Positions 45,101-57,455 are shown, counted from the stretch's first letter. The stretch: DNA of 64,000 bases from Chrysogorgia sp. JL179-B06 (GCA_035772405.1 JAYKKM010000006.1:62001-126000); one strand, 5' to 3'. The notes: generated by a model not told the origin, from the sequence alone. Numbers and translations are program-made.

Positions 45101-48100
45101 GTGTCATAATTTATGTTAAACAAAATAATGTGCAAAACAAAATTACTGCGAGACTGACTGTAATATGGACTTGTACTGTAGGTTCTCAACCTCATTAATA
45201 ATTCATGAGATCATCAGCCAATTCAAGTTACGCATTTCGACACGTGCATGAGATTTCATACCAGGTAAAGACCTTGGTTCAGTGTGTTTTGATGAGGATG
45301 AATCTTGATGTCCAATTGGAAGGCGTATCAAGATCACTAAAGATATTGATAAGCTTCGTGATTGGACATCAAGATTCATCCTAGTCAAAACACAAAGATA
45401 AAACACTTATTTGCATCATTATAAAAACTTTACAATCTCCTAACGATAAAATTACGGCACGGTGCTTCTCCTTTTTCAATTGAAACCTTTAAATTGCTCT
45501 ACCGAATGCCTCTATAAGTTGCTTGAATGTGTGTCCTGCTGATTGAAATGAATGGTAGCTTTTGGCCGTGTAAAAGCGATATTAAGCCAAACCGACGGCT
45601 TTGCCTTTGGCCATTTATCTCTAGAGACAAACAACGTTTGTATGAATAAATTTTGCACACCTTGATGATCACTGTCCCAAAAGGATTCAGCTTTGTAAAG
45701 AGACTTTTAAACATCCAGTTAAAATTATACTCGGTTGAGAAGCAAGATCAAACACTCGTTTGTCGTGTTTATAATAATAATAATAATCTTTATTTAAAGA
45801 GGGTGTACATTATTACAATATATGTATTCTTCCTAATGTCCCTCATTTTTACATAATTACATATTAAAAAATAAATAGCACTATTTACAATTATCTTGAT
45901 ACAATTACAACGGACCACACGTTTACAACTAGGACAGGAAAATTTTTCTAAATGTTCAAATTTTCATAATTTAAATTGAGAAAATATTCTTTTAATTTGT
46001 ATTTAAAGGTTTGTAAGAATAATTTTCAATTAATTTAAGGTTTGTAGGTGGTGAATTGAAGAGTGTAGCACCGCTAAAAGTTATTTTGGATTTAGATTTT
46101 TCTGTTTTTACTTTGGAAACTTGGATATCTGTTTCCGATGATCTTGTGGTAATGTTTGTAACATTACTTCTCATCTGAAATAGAAGTGATATTTCCGAAG
46201 GTGCCGTGTTTTTGAGCGCACGGAATACAAAGAGTATTTTTCTCATCTTAATTATATTATATATGGGTAGCCATTTTAACTGGCGAAAAAGATTTACAGA
46301 TGGTGATTCACAAGATAGACCGAGTACTATTCGTGCTGCTCTCTTTTGAAGTTTTAGTATGTCATTCAAAAGTTCATTGGAGCAATTACCCCATAATGTT
46401 GAACAATATGTTAAGTGTGGTTGGATTAACGCATTATAATATCGTTTTCGTGCTTCTACAGGCAGATAATCTATAATCTTCCGGATATAATTTTACTAAT
46501 ATGTGCAACGTGTGGTTCCTATTTCAAAAATGAGTCAAAATTGATGCCAAGTAACTTTGCATCAGTTACTTCTTTAATTTCTCTGTTATGAAGTAGTTCT
46601 TGGATTTTTATAATATTATATTTTCTTATTGAATATATCGCCATAGATTTGGTTTTCTTACCATTCAGAATCATTGTGTTATTGTTAGCCCAATTTGAGG
46701 TTTCTCTCAGATCTTTATTAATATTACTAGATAATTCCAAGATTTCATTTGAATTGGTCAGGAGAGTGTTTCATTTTTCATTTGTTTTCTCGTGTTTGGA
46801 ACCCCTGATGAAACACTCAAACTCGTGTTTGATCGATTACTTGACACATGCAATATGTTAGCTTATGTTTATACACTGCGATTAAAGGGACCGATTTCAT
46901 ATTCTGTTACATGTTATATAATCACGTAAGTAAAAAGGAGAATTCTCGGGCAAATGTCCCAATACTTTCATGAATAAATCAACTATACATAACATGCTGC
47001 ACCACAAAATTGGCCCGATTAATCACAGTGTGTAAACCTAAATTTATACCTTGGCGCCACAATTTCCAATAGAAATTAATGATTGTCTTTGTGTTTCGTT
47101 TATTAATTTCATCAATACGAGGCTGCTGTTGGCAAAATACTTGACGTAAGCTCTTTCTGCTGTTGCAGTACTTAAGCTGAAGATTGGACATCTTACAGGC
47201 AGCGAAAGACTTCTGGCCTAATCTACTGAAAAAATCTGCCAAACCAACCAACGCTTGCAGGTAAAAGCGACCATGGGATTCCTTGTTTACTTCTGCATTC
47301 CCTGCTGAATCAATAAACAATCTCCACGTCAGACGCAAAAGATCGTCACGATTCGTAGCCAAATAGAAATCTCCAACGGCATTCAAAAACTTTGAGAATT
47401 GCTGGAGTCCTTTTGCATCTTTTGTAGTCTGCAGGGCATACACCAGTGATAACAAAGTTTCACAGTCTTTGGCACCATCTTGGATAAGTTGATCCCGCTC
47501 ATCGTCCGCAGTCGTCATTTCCGGTGACAGCAACGTTATGTAGCACTGCACAATTTGATGAAGGCAAACCATTTGACTAAACTTGTTATCTTTTTTCATC
47601 TTTAAAATACCCATTTCAAAGAACTGCTTTTTCCCCTGCATCAACACTCGATAAAGATCAATTGCATTCTTCAAATCTTGACAATGTTTTTTCTTTCCCT
47701 TCAAACCAACACCTTTACCGATTACTTCTCGATTGATAAGAAAATAAAGAAGTGCATTAGATTGTGTGAGGTATTCGTGCATCACGGCATCTTCAGGGGA
47801 GTTCATTCTCTTCGTTATTTCACGGGCGATACAATGTGCTAACTTCACACGGTCGACGTAGTCACTTGGTTGTTGAACTGACTGCTTATCTAGAAAGTAG
47901 AAATAATTACGACCAAAGCTGTAGAGAAGAGACACATACAGTTCCGGCAAAAACAATTTGGCGTAATCTTCCGTGCAGTATGCCACGCTTCTGCTAACCA
48001 AGAATTTCACGTCTTCTTCAGAAAGAGGTTCGAACGAATTAACTTTCTTCTTAAGATTTTTATTATCCTTGACGCCTTCCGGAAATACAGAAAGGTCGGC

Positions 48101-51100
48101 TGAGTTGATAGGACGTGAAAATACAAGCTCATGGACAGTGGAAATCGACAGATGGGAACTCTTCTCGCTCAGTTTTCCAAACAAATGTTGAGCGATGGAT
48201 TTATGAGAGTCAGTTATACCCAGAGGTGAGGAATTACTACCCTGGTTTTCTTGAACTTTCATATCTTTGAGATCATCATCTGTTATTCCACAGAGACGGT
48301 GTAGCAAATCTTCGGCATTCTTAAAATGCAGTTCTGCAGAATGCAGCGATACAGGCGAAAAATGGGTCATTTGGGTGTAGGCAAAACCAACCAACTCGGA
48401 GAGTCGTGCAAACGCAATTACTGTGCGATCATCCATCTTCTCTTCCTTCCACTTTCCCAAAAATACTTCCGCGTGATGAGCCATGGTGTTTAGCATGAAG
48501 GCATCTTTTCTGAAGCGGATGTCTTTGTTGAAATATTTGACAAGAACGCCCGCCATCGTGTAAACCAACTCCCTTCGAAGTTCTTCGTTTTCACTCAAAA
48601 GATCAAAAACCACACTTTGAGTAAACTGATGAAAGGAAAAGAATCGAACTTGATTTTCGTTGGTGATGTGTACCAGTGACTTGAGAAGAAGACTGGTCTG
48701 AAGGCCATCGAGATATGCCCGTCTGACTGCAGCACTCTTGGTTGAAGAAAATACGCTACTCAATAAGAATTCTGGAATTCTGCCGTATCCAATCACAGCC
48801 ATAACAGCCAAAGCTGGAAACCGGTCTTTATCGATGTTTTCCAAACATGCGCGTACTGCTTCATACAATAATTTGGTTTCCTTTGTCTTCTCTGTTTTAC
48901 GGACGTGAAGAGCAGCCTCTTTCTCATGCAGCATTTCAAGATAATCTTGAATAGATATCTTCATCTTAGTGATGTAGAGTTTGGCACCTGTAAGCCCAAG
49001 AACATTCCAACTGAAATGATCACACAGGTTCTTGACGTCATCTTCGCTGTTTTCTTCGCTTGCTTCTATTGCTTCCTTCAAAAACTGCGCGGCTTCACAG
49101 AAGGCATCCACAAGTATATATTCAACATCAGAGAAAGGAAGATTAAGGGAAGTGTTATTTGTTGTTACAATAATGTGCAACGAATCCTTCATCTTCCACA
49201 GCTCCTTCAACCAGATGCCATGAGGCTGATTTTCTTCCAAGTTATCCAACAAAAAGATAACATTTTCTTTTTCTTTCGTTTCCTTGATGGCATGAAACAA
49301 TTCAGAAAAAGACTCATCTGTTTTTACGTTTAGCTTTTTCGCTAAGTAAAATAAAGAAGAGTGAATGCTATTTTCATCTTCCCGGCAATCTATACACCAA
49401 CTAACAAATGTATCTTTAAAATTAGTGATGAAATATAAGGCAGCAGAACTTTTTCCTGTCCCAATGGTTCCATGCAAAACCAGAACTTTTCCTTTCACAC
49501 TACTGGTTTGAATTTTCTTGTCTAATTCCACTCTAGGGTAATACCTAGACTCTGGAAGATAGCAGTTGGTAATACAACCTATAAAAAGGCAAAAATACAG
49601 GCAAAAGTTGGGTTTGTTAACACGTTACAAGGTCATAGACAGAAGAGGCAGTTGCCTACTCTGAAATTGAGCAATTGAAATCTGATATTTTTGCAAGATA
49701 AAACACTTTATTTGATTACATATACAATACCAGACACGGAATCGATATGTACAAACTCAACCCTATGCATACCTGTATATATAAAGAGTGATACATAGTC
49801 GTGTGAATCGCCGTAAATGAGAGTGGGATTTAGTTTGAACACTCCGATCTATTCTTGATGCCGTGTCTGGTGTTGGATGTAAACAAATGAGGAAAGTTTA
49901 TCAGTGAAGCAATAACATGACTTTTGGAGGCATATTGTTTATTTGTGGCCCGCGTAGTAACATTTGCGCCCGAGCAGAGCGAGGGTGAAATTGTAACTAC
50001 AAGGCCTGCACAAATAAACAATATGAGCCCACAAAAGTCATTATCATCATCAATATGCAAGGCCAAATAAATATAAAACATGCTTTTCTACTAAGAATCG
50101 TACGATACATTATCGACCAATGGTGTGAGAGACCAATTTTCGGTGACTTCAACTTCGCACAAATCCATTGGGAATTACCTGAGAGAACAAAGGGTATGAA
50201 GAAGTTCACTTCACTGAACTCCTGAGTGATTATTTTTGATCACAGCTCGTATTAACCTCGCCCACTAGAGGTGAGAACGTATTGGATCTCGTAATCACCA
50301 GCATCCCGGAATTAGTTGAGATCGGTTCTATTCTACAAGCAGTTGCATGAGACTGGGCTAATTACAGATCACTGCACCGTCACTTTTAGTTTGAAAGCTT
50401 CTGGAAAATCTCTCCATAAACTAACAAGATCAAGAAAACTCGCCACCTTGGATTACTGGGAGTGTATTACATTGTCTAATGAAAAAGGAAGCAGTCCCGT
50501 CGAGGTTAAAAAGGTCCCCAACCTGCAGTCACCTCAAAGATAAGTTTAAGGAAATGCGATCAAATATCAAGCGCATGATATGTGAGAGTCGAGCAAAATA
50601 TTTTGGTTCACTAGACTCTGATATAGTATTTCATCCAAAGAAAATGAAGTGTGCTGACCATGAAGTATGGAGAGCAACGGTTATCAGCCTCAACACCGCG
50701 CAATATTGCTGAACTTCTCAATACATATATTACCAACCTCGTATTGGCATGAGTTTTTAGACCTAATTTTATTTTTTAAAGCCATAAATGGTTTAATTGA
50801 CATAAACAGTTATCTACCCACTCAAAGGAATACAGGCAGGGCTACTAGATCAGCTAGTAAAGCTTACACATGATTTATCCCAAAGAAGTGCATAACTGCC
50901 ACTTACCAGGGATCCTATTTTGTAAGAACTTGTAGAATGTAGAAAGCTCTAACAGAACACTTGCGACGAAGAACTATTACTTTGAACGTTTTTAGAAAGT
51001 TTCTTTCGGATTATTATTTTGCGCTTTAAATAATGTTTTTGACCAAGACGATCCATGTACACGTACGTGTAAGACCATCTGTTTAAAGTGTAACACTGCT

Positions 51101-52002
51101 AGCGGTCTGGGCCAGGTGCCATCTTGTTGTTTTTAAACTCAACATCGTGTAAATTTTGTGTCTGTCTGGGTTTTTTTGTTTGTATAGTTTTCTTCTTTAA
51201 TGTTTTTAAATTGTATTTATCTTAGATGTAAGGGCTCACATGAGTAATTGACGAAAGTTGTTGTGTTCCCAGCGTTTCTGCCTAATTGTTAGCTTGTTAT
51301 TACAATGTCCCACTATTGTCGACATGCAGTAATGAATATGATGTTGTGGACCCAAGTAGAATAATTTGTGCCGATTATAGCCAAGGCAAGAAAATTCAGA
51401 CAGAATGCTGGTAAACAATGTGTAACCATGTCTTTGACTGCGATAATATACATATAATCAAATAACAAATATTAATGCACAGGATTCATCGATCTTGAAT
51501 GTCATATTATGTGCTGGAAATAGCCTTTTTCAATAAGGCCACCACTTATTTTTGTAATTTTACACTATATCACGACTGTTTTGGATTTCGAGGCAGCACT
51601 TCCCTCGGATAGTAACTTCTAGTATTAAATTATTTAATCTGATCGATTGTTCTGTTATTATTTTGACTTTCTCGGGAAAGTGGCAAACGTGGCCACAATG
51701 ATAATTCAAAACATTTCGTCACCGACAACGTGTCACGGGGATCAACAGCAGACACGGCCCGGAAGCGGAATGGACGCGGATCGCACACAGATTGAACGCG
51801 GTTGGGACGCGGATCGCACAAGGACGCAGTGTTAGGTTATTTCTGAGCAGTACTGATATAGCACAGAAAAAATGCTATAATGCTAACCTCGACTAGATTG
51901 ATTTAGCAAGCTTGCTTCTTCACATTCCTGGTTATTCACAAAAATTTTAGTGTTATCACCAACAATAACATATTGACCATTAACAACACAGTGACGATCC
52001 AT
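41882..52002 (-). CDS. NB-ARC ATPase with TPR-like region and C-terminal Death domain, seven exons
   Basis: Seven exons give 3150 bases and 1049 residues, and every junction is phase 1. Residues 39-60 form the linker before the ATPase. Walker A is GTIGTGKS (75-82), Walker B VIFLLDNL (145-152), the sensor VTTNN (176-180), a GLPL-like LGLTGA (233-238) and an MHD-like FHQFTQ (355-360), together an NB-ARC module as in Apaf-1 and NLR-type switches. Residues about 400-880 are helical and TPR-like. Residues 882-954 are an acidic linker from four small exons. Residues about 957-1035 form a Death domain (QRLAAKIPDTWKPLARCL, then MLWFWW). The protein probably oligomerises and recruits Death-domain partners in apoptosis or immunity. 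No N-terminal effector domain is visible; further 5' exons or alternative starts are possible. Confidence 0.87.
42652..42693 (-). CDS. NB-ARC/Death gene, exon 6 (mini-exon)
   Basis: Acceptor gacttgacag, donor gtattg, phase 1 to phase 1, 42 bases. It encodes RNGSRKHPYVAEQ. The donor side (gcagaacaaggtattggaaa) is close to that of exons 4 and 5, hinting at tandem duplication. Confidence 0.62.
42904..42936 (-). CDS. NB-ARC/Death gene, exon 5 (33-base mini-exon)
   Basis: Acceptor ttcattgtag, donor gtattg, phase 1 to phase 1. It encodes STDCDVNENE. It is spaced about 280 bases from exon 4 and about 250 from exon 6. It could be skipped without changing the frame. Confidence 0.62.
43186..43245 (-). 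CDS. NB-ARC/Death gene, exon 4 (mini-exon)
   Basis: Acceptor tttctgatag, donor gtatag, phase 1 to phase 1, 60 bases. It encodes HFIADSTYSDGGEPDVQEQ. Its end and donor (gaacaaggtata) resemble those of exons 5 and 6. Confidence 0.7.
43572..43732. mobile_element. Palindromic MITE (ccaataatt family)
   Basis: The ends tataataaaacaattattgg and ccaataattgtttattata are inverted copies, and catgatatcaagaattatcc pairs with its complement further in. A fragment of the family lies at 19005-19115. Bases 43246-43571 and 43733-44378 show no other feature. Confidence 0.75.
44379..44699. mobile_element. TTAA-type palindromic MITE (agtgcctat family)
   Basis: Left end agtacctatctcacg and right end cgtgagataggcact, each bordered by TTAA (44375-44378, 44700-44703). 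The arms pair over about 150 bases and share gggattttacata. Short open frames on both strands are products of the palindrome. Confidence 0.85.
44710..44850. repeat. Tandem repeat of tcacatacatcaagatgaca
   Basis: Five or so copies of a unit of about 30-36 bases containing atattgaatcacatacatca. It follows directly on the MITE at 44379-44699 and ends about 55 bases before exon 3 of the Death-domain gene. Confidence 0.75.
44905..44988 (-). CDS. NB-ARC/Death gene, exon 3
   Basis: Acceptor tctgttctag, donor gtatat, phase 1 to phase 1. It encodes KAVRALESARLSQCSEGSN and ends TGPETME, completing the helical region and starting the linker. Confidence 0.8.
45283..45396. repeat. Small palindrome
   Basis: tgttttgatgaggatgaatc and its near complement gattcatcctagtcaaaaca face each other across about 45 bases; the arms continue with ttgatgtccaat. 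It lies in intron 2 of the Death-domain gene. Confidence 0.65.
45768..46760 (-). pseudogene. CR1-like LINE 3' part
   Basis: The minus strand encodes WANNNTMILNGKKTKSMAIY and VTDAKLLGINFDSFLK (46740-46519), then LQKRAARIVLGLSCESPSVN and LKWLPIYNIIKMRKILFVFR (46369-45992), and ends with tctttaaataaagatt followed by att repeats at 45790-45770. These are the RT motif D/thumb and C-terminal regions. Frames are broken and the catalytic box is missing. Confidence 0.75.
47050..49578 (-). CDS. NB-ARC/Death gene, exon 2 (NB-ARC and TPR-like region)
   Basis: The acceptor ctttttatag precedes CITNCYLPESRYYPRVELDK, the usual lead-in to an NB-ARC ATPase. The exon continues for 843 codons and leaves the open frame at donor gtataa (47049) after FYWKLWRQ, phase 1. 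The reading frame beyond this donor runs only 23 more codons to a stop near 46979, which would be a read-through product. All NB-ARC motifs and the helical region are in this one exon. Confidence 0.92.
49579..49916. other. Death-domain gene intron 1, start
   Basis: No feature recognised apart from AT-rich sequence. Confidence 0.4.
49917..50041. mobile_element. Palindromic MITE (atgacttttgg family)
   Basis: atgacttttggaggcatatt with gtttatttgtgg on the left, and the complement ccacaaaagtcat on the right, form inverted arms around a GC-rich centre. A related copy is at 57205-57298. Confidence 0.65.
50090..50880 (+). pseudogene. Decayed LINE fragment (endonuclease and RT pieces)
   Basis: Reading through frameshifts gives FGDFNFAQIHWELPERTKG (endonuclease GDFN motif), LTSPTRGENVLDLVITSIPE, then MICESRAKYFGSLDSD (RT N-terminus), and last YWHEFLDLILFFKAINGLID with a TQRNTGRATRSASKAYT tail (RT C-terminus). 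The catalytic middle is missing, so the element is internally deleted as well as frameshifted. Confidence 0.65.
50881..51887. other. Death-domain gene intron 1, end
   Basis: Bases 51590-51635 carry the aggcagcacttcc motif seen at 26845. Bases 51770-51830 contain a short tandem of ggacgcggatcgcaca. No exon is recognised. Confidence 0.35.
51888..52002 (-). CDS. NB-ARC/Death gene, exon 1
   Basis: An acceptor-like ttttcag lies 16 bases before the ATG, implying an upstream 5' UTR exon. The exon begins MDRHCVVNGQYVIVGDNTKI and ends phase 1 at donor gttagc. It fits exon 2 in phase, but its sequence has no recognised domain, so it is the least certain exon. Confidence 0.65.
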
Positions 52003-52294
52003 TACTGGTTACTATAACCTGAAAATGAAACAAAGTTTACATTAGCGCGATTGTGTACAGTGCAGGAAAGACGGGCGAAAGACACCGAGATGATGTGCAA
52101 GAGAGACAAGGTTCAAGTGCGAACAGCGCCATGTTGCTCCCTGTAAGGACGGATGTTTTTGCTTGTATCATTTGAAATAAATTCTAAAAGTGATGTAAGA
52201 TAGTAATTGTATACCAAACTGACAGATATGCCAAATATATTTAAGTATCTGTCACATATTTGTCCCAGTGCTGCACGTTATCTGCATTGTGTTT

Positions 52295-52710
<416 letters not shown>

Positions 52711-53201
52711 TTTCAGAATTTCATCCTCTGAAGAGAAACATGAAAAGAAAATTTTCATGATTTTATGGGAAATATGGTTTTCACGGACGTCAGAGGCCAG
52801 ATGGCGGCCATATTTGTGTCCCTCGTATGCGCGTAGTTATATGCAAATCATAGGCCAAAACTATCAGAAAAAAGAAGGCTTTTTTGAGTGGAATTTTCGA
52901 GATGGAATACCTCTTTCAGAATATGTCAATAAACTAGATAAGCATGTAAAACAGCAGAACCTTTAATCGATTTGGAGTCGACTGTCACTTCAACCGCATT
53001 AATCGATATTTGTTATACCACCAGTGGAATCAACTTATGAGCAGTGTCTAGTTCAATCAGCAATCGTGGACAGCTGTTTCGCCCTATTTGGGGCTCGTCA
53101 GCGCGATGAAGCTGATGACCTAGCAAATCCAAATAGGTATATAAACATCACAATCTTAAAGATGGGATGTGGGATATACTATATATATATATATATATAT
53201 A

Positions 53202-53320
53202 TAGATTTTCGCTTACCTCAAAACTGGTCTGCTACAACTTGTTTCATGGTCACTGCCTGAAGATTCTTTTACAGATGAAACAAGTTGTAGCAGACCAGTT
53301 TTGAGGTAAGCGAAAATCTA
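53202..53320. repeat. Perfect-arm palindrome
   Basis: tagattttcgcttacctcaa and ttgaggtaagcgaaaatcta pair exactly, continuing through aactggtctgctacaacttg, with about 30 bases of loop. It is preceded by a short TA tract at 53179-53202. Probably a MITE. Confidence 0.8.
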
Positions 53321-53381
53321 TTATTTGCTCTAACTATATGTTGTTGAGCACTCTTTGCATTTCGTAGACCAAAACCTACAC

Positions 53382-53980
<599 letters not shown>

Positions 53981-54109
53981 CTGTATATATGGTGGTAATG
54001 CCGGGATAAGATTCTCGGTATATTATAGGTAATATTTGGCATTTCACTCGATCAAACTACATGTTGAAAGGATATATATATGTGTGTGTGTGTGTGTATA
54101 GTATGAATA

Positions 54110-54800
54110 GAGAATGGTTATTTCCAACGATGAACTCCCAATAGTAGGATCCAAAAGGATACTAGCGCTGCTTCGGTATTTGTAGCTTGTATAGGGTAAT
54201 GTAGATGGAAGACAGCAAACTTCTTACTTGTTCGTTGAGTTTTTGGCAAGGTTAATCTTCCATATTGACAGTGGTCACATAGCATGGTCCCAAATTAAAT
54301 GTCCTGTCTACTCCCAAAACACTATAGGGTGTGTCGCATCTGATGAACAAAACATTTTGATCTCTTCTACCTGTTCCTTTAAATACAGAATAGCGGATGG
54401 AGGTTTACCTTTTGTTTGAATTATCTCTTGGATTAAAGGGTGCTCGTGTGTTTCATTAAGCAATGTTATTATGTCATCGGCTGTATTTTTTCAATAAACG
54501 GATACGATGTTCCTGTTAAGCACCGTTGCTGCTGCCTGCATAGTCCATACTCCATACCGACGAAAAAGCACCATCTTCCAAAGAACAATCCTTACAGGAG
54601 TCCAAATAATCTGGAGATACAAACTTGATGTCAGTATGTTTGTGTTTAGTTTCGTAGAACTGTTGGTTCTCAATCTCAATGCTTGTTCTGACACGCAACT
54701 CATCTGCAAGTGACATATTGCCGACAATAGCAGTTGATAGGGCATTGAACAGGCAGTTACCGTTGGCCGCAACCGATGCCGGACCTCGACCACGTGTAGC
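54110..54800 (-). pseudogene. OTU-protease-like and Mutator-transposase-like fragment
   Basis: On the minus strand GNCLFNALSTAIVGNMSLAD and RVRTSIEIENQQFYE (about 54760-54650) match the catalytic-cysteine and helix region of OTU cysteine proteases. After a one-base shift MQAAATVLNRNIVSVY follows. Further on, FIRCDTPYSVLGVDRTFNLG and CYVTTVNM (about 54340-54270) look like the first catalytic aspartate region of a MULE-type transposase. Frames are broken. OTU plus MULE domains in one element is inferred from proximity and orientation. Confidence 0.45.
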
Positions 54801-54960
54801 CTGCCAGCAGCCCGAAATTTCGAAAGCGGTCAGGCTCGACCACGTGCTCCTCCTGTCAATAACAAAAAGTATAAATACTCTCTTATTAAATTATCTCGGA
54901 AGTGGAATCAAAACTAGTAATATTTCAAATTAATCTTATTCATGCATAAAGTATAACCAA

Positions 54961-55312
54961 TTAACCTCTATATAAATATATGCTAAATATAGGACAATTC
55001 TTACCAATTTTGCTTAGAATACTTTGGGCTAGGTGGTCAATCTCGTTGCTGTGGATCTCTTCACAAGCAGTCATCTGAAGTGGTTCACTCCTCAAAAGAC
55101 TACCTTCCAGGGTTGCTACGGAGTGTAATGTTTCCAGCGTTCCAGGTGTCGTAAAACCCAATCGGGCAAGGGCTGCATGAGCGGTAGTTAAAATAACCAT
55201 CTTCTTGCGAACGAGGTACACAAACATAATCTTGAACAACTTCGTTTTCAATCGTCGCTAGATGAAGAGTCCACTGAATTAAACGACATTCAAGTTTCAA
55301 CTTTCTCCTCAT
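54961..55312 (-). pseudogene. Unrecognised exon-like fragment upstream of the OTU piece
   Basis: The minus strand encodes KKMVILTTAHAALARLGFTT followed by TLETLHSVATLEGSLLRSEP and ends SILSKI at a good donor (gtaagaa, near 55004). An acceptor (gttattgacag) precedes the OTU-like part near 54855, so both may belong to one spliced mobile-element gene. An apparent frame change occurs near 55200. No family is named. Confidence 0.35.
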
Positions 55313-56350
55313 CTATCCAACCCGATTACAGTGGCTTGTACTCTTCTACTCAAAAAAATTCCTGTAGTCAACGCGTAATCAACCCTGACGAGATTGAATG
55401 CAGGGATTGTAATAAGTTATCTGTTGACGTATAGCTGAGGTTAATGCTTTGGGCCAAAATCAACAGTATAGAGAGAAAACCTTGTGATTGTGAAAAACTT
55501 AGAAGCGAAAACAAAACACTACGAGATGAACTGAAGTCCCTTGAAGGTCAAATACATCACCAAATATCGTTTGTAAATTCTTATGCTAATGACGAGTCGA
55601 ATGACTCAAAAACAACATCAAAGCCGCGCCCATATGACCAAATATGGACAAATATGCGCCCATATGGACAAATCCCAAATGAATTTTCAAAATCAATTGA
55701 ACTCTTATCGTTTAAAGAGTAACGCTAAATTTGGTCAACGCATTGACGATAGACAAGTATTTGAGAATATTAAATCATCTGAAGAAAACCTGAAAGATGT
55801 TGTTCAAGAACGATATTCTCTCAGGACTGTCGCGAAAATCTTGACTGAGGAATCATCGACTGTATAATCTTCTCAGGGGGAACCAAAACTATTTCTATTA
55901 GGGGAAACCCAAACTATTTCTTATATGACCAATGTTTTAAAAAAAGATAATTGCCCAGATGGTATTTCTAAGATGTTTACACTTGCAAATAGAAACATGT
56001 ACAACCTTAGAAGTAACAACAAAATGCTGATGCTGAAAACTAATGCCATGAAGAGAAGTTTTAGTTATGCAGCTAATGCCACCAAAAATAAATTGGTGCT
56101 ATATAAGTTATTTTATTGTAATATAGTTAGTTGAATTTTTATGAACTTTTCTTTTTACGATTTATTTTTACTTGTAATTATAGTGTGTTTTTTTAGTTTC
56201 ACTTCTGTAAATATACCTTTTTATATATGTAAACACACGGCCTTATGAAAAACAACATTTTAATTTCCTTTTCTTTCTTTTTAAAAACTGTATGGTTGAT
56301 AAGCTACCGTGCATTATAAAGATTATTAAATACAAATACAAACCTCCATA
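55313..56350 (+). pseudogene. Internally deleted LINE: coiled-coil ORF1 and RT C-terminus
   Basis: 55444-55722 encodes INSIERKPCDCEKLRSENKT and LRDELKSLEGQIHHQISF, a coiled coil like the ORF1 of CR1-type LINEs. Residues further on (55925-56134) include MFTLANRNMYNLRSNNKML and KTNAMKRSFSYAA, the C-terminal end of the reverse transcriptase. The endonuclease and RT core are missing. The 3' end near 56310-56340 has attaaatacaaatac repeats. Confidence 0.55.
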
Positions 56351-56699
56351 TGTTCTTTTGTAAGTTGTTGGCAGTTTGCATGGTACCGCAGATTGCATTC
56401 ACTTTACAAACATTTCAAAACTTTTCTAAACGTATACTCATGATCTTTATGAGAACTAGTTCGATAAACTCTTTTGGAAAATGCTTGTGAAACACGCGTG
56501 TCAATACTGCCAATAAATCAATGGACTATGGTTACAGTTCCGAAAAAGAAAGAAATATGCCTAAAATGCGTATAATTGTATTGTGCATAGAATACCACAG
56601 GAATATCATGGAGCAGTTGCCTGAAATTCTATGCCTACCGAAATAAGACTTTCTTTTAGAAAATATTGAAATTTTTAAAAGTAAATTGACCTTTTAACA

Positions 56700-56950
56700 A
56701 TATTTTAATATAGTACTTTGCTGTATTACTTTAGTATATAGTTAGCATATAATTAGTTTAGTATAGTATATAGTTAATTTTTATGATATTAAATGTAAAT
56801 TATAGTTCTTAAAATTTTTATCTAGTTGCTATATGTATGTAATTTTTAACTTGTACACGGCTCTCTGGAAGAGCATATTTTATGAAGAGACACACGTGTT
56901 TAAATAAAGTTCATTCATTCATTCGTTTATTCATTCATTTCATTAATTCA
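56700..56950 (+). mobile_element. LINE 3' UTR with ttca tail
   Basis: The text taatttttaacttgtacacg, then gctctctggaagagc and taaataaagttcattcattc is the typical 3' end of an L2/CR1-like LINE with a tetranucleotide tail. No coding part remains. Bases 56351-56699 show nothing recognised. Confidence 0.6.
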
Positions 56951-57204
56951 GGACACAATCCCAACGTTTAGCTTGCTCTTCCGGAAACAAAATGTCTTTG
57001 GCACATATATACGCTCTGTGTTCAAGATGGAGTGTCACGTCAACCATAGCGTTTCAATTCAACCCATGTCGCATCTATCCAGCATTTGATTCTCGGGACA
57101 ATTTAAGCCGCTTATTTTCCTTGATTAGTAACAATCGAAGGTATTTAGAAAAATAATACGCTATTAGCATGTCCACTTTTAGAACCACGACCAACTATCA
57201 GTCA

Positions 57205-57298
57205 TGTTAATATTTATTTATCATCTCGTGCTGCTCGAGTGAAAATATTACAATGCAGGCCACAAATAAACAATATGGCTATGCCCCTCAAAAGTCAT
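57205..57298. mobile_element. Partial MITE (atgacttttgg family)
   Basis: The right end ggccacaaataaacaatatg with cctcaaaagtcatg matches the right arm of the copy at 49917-50041. The left arm is largely degraded. Confidence 0.5.
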
Positions 57299-57331
57299 GT
57301 ATATTTACAGAATAGATTTGTAAAGCCTAAC

Positions 57332-57441
57332 CTATGACTATTGATAACATCTGTCAAAACACTATCGGACAGTCGTAAAGGGAAAGATGGATAAACTGCA
57401 TCATGAATATGGAATAGGTAATCATCTGCCTCGTATCCGGC
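57332..57441 (-). CDS. Possible isolated exon
   Basis: On the minus strand a pyrimidine-rich acceptor (ctccccccacag) and a donor (gttagg) bound 110 bases encoding AGYEADDYLFHIHDAVYPSF and RLSDSVLTDVINSHR. Composition is protein-like, but no family is recognised and no partner exon was found. It could be a 5' exon of a minus-strand gene or a mobile-element remnant. Confidence 0.25.
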
Positions 57442-57455
57442 CTGTGGGGGGAGCG

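Noticed and set aside
46979..47049. C-terminal 23 codons of the long NB-ARC frame after the donor at 47049
   Set aside because: A good gt donor in phase 1 fits five following phase-1 exons ending in a Death domain; the codons beyond the donor are best read as intron.
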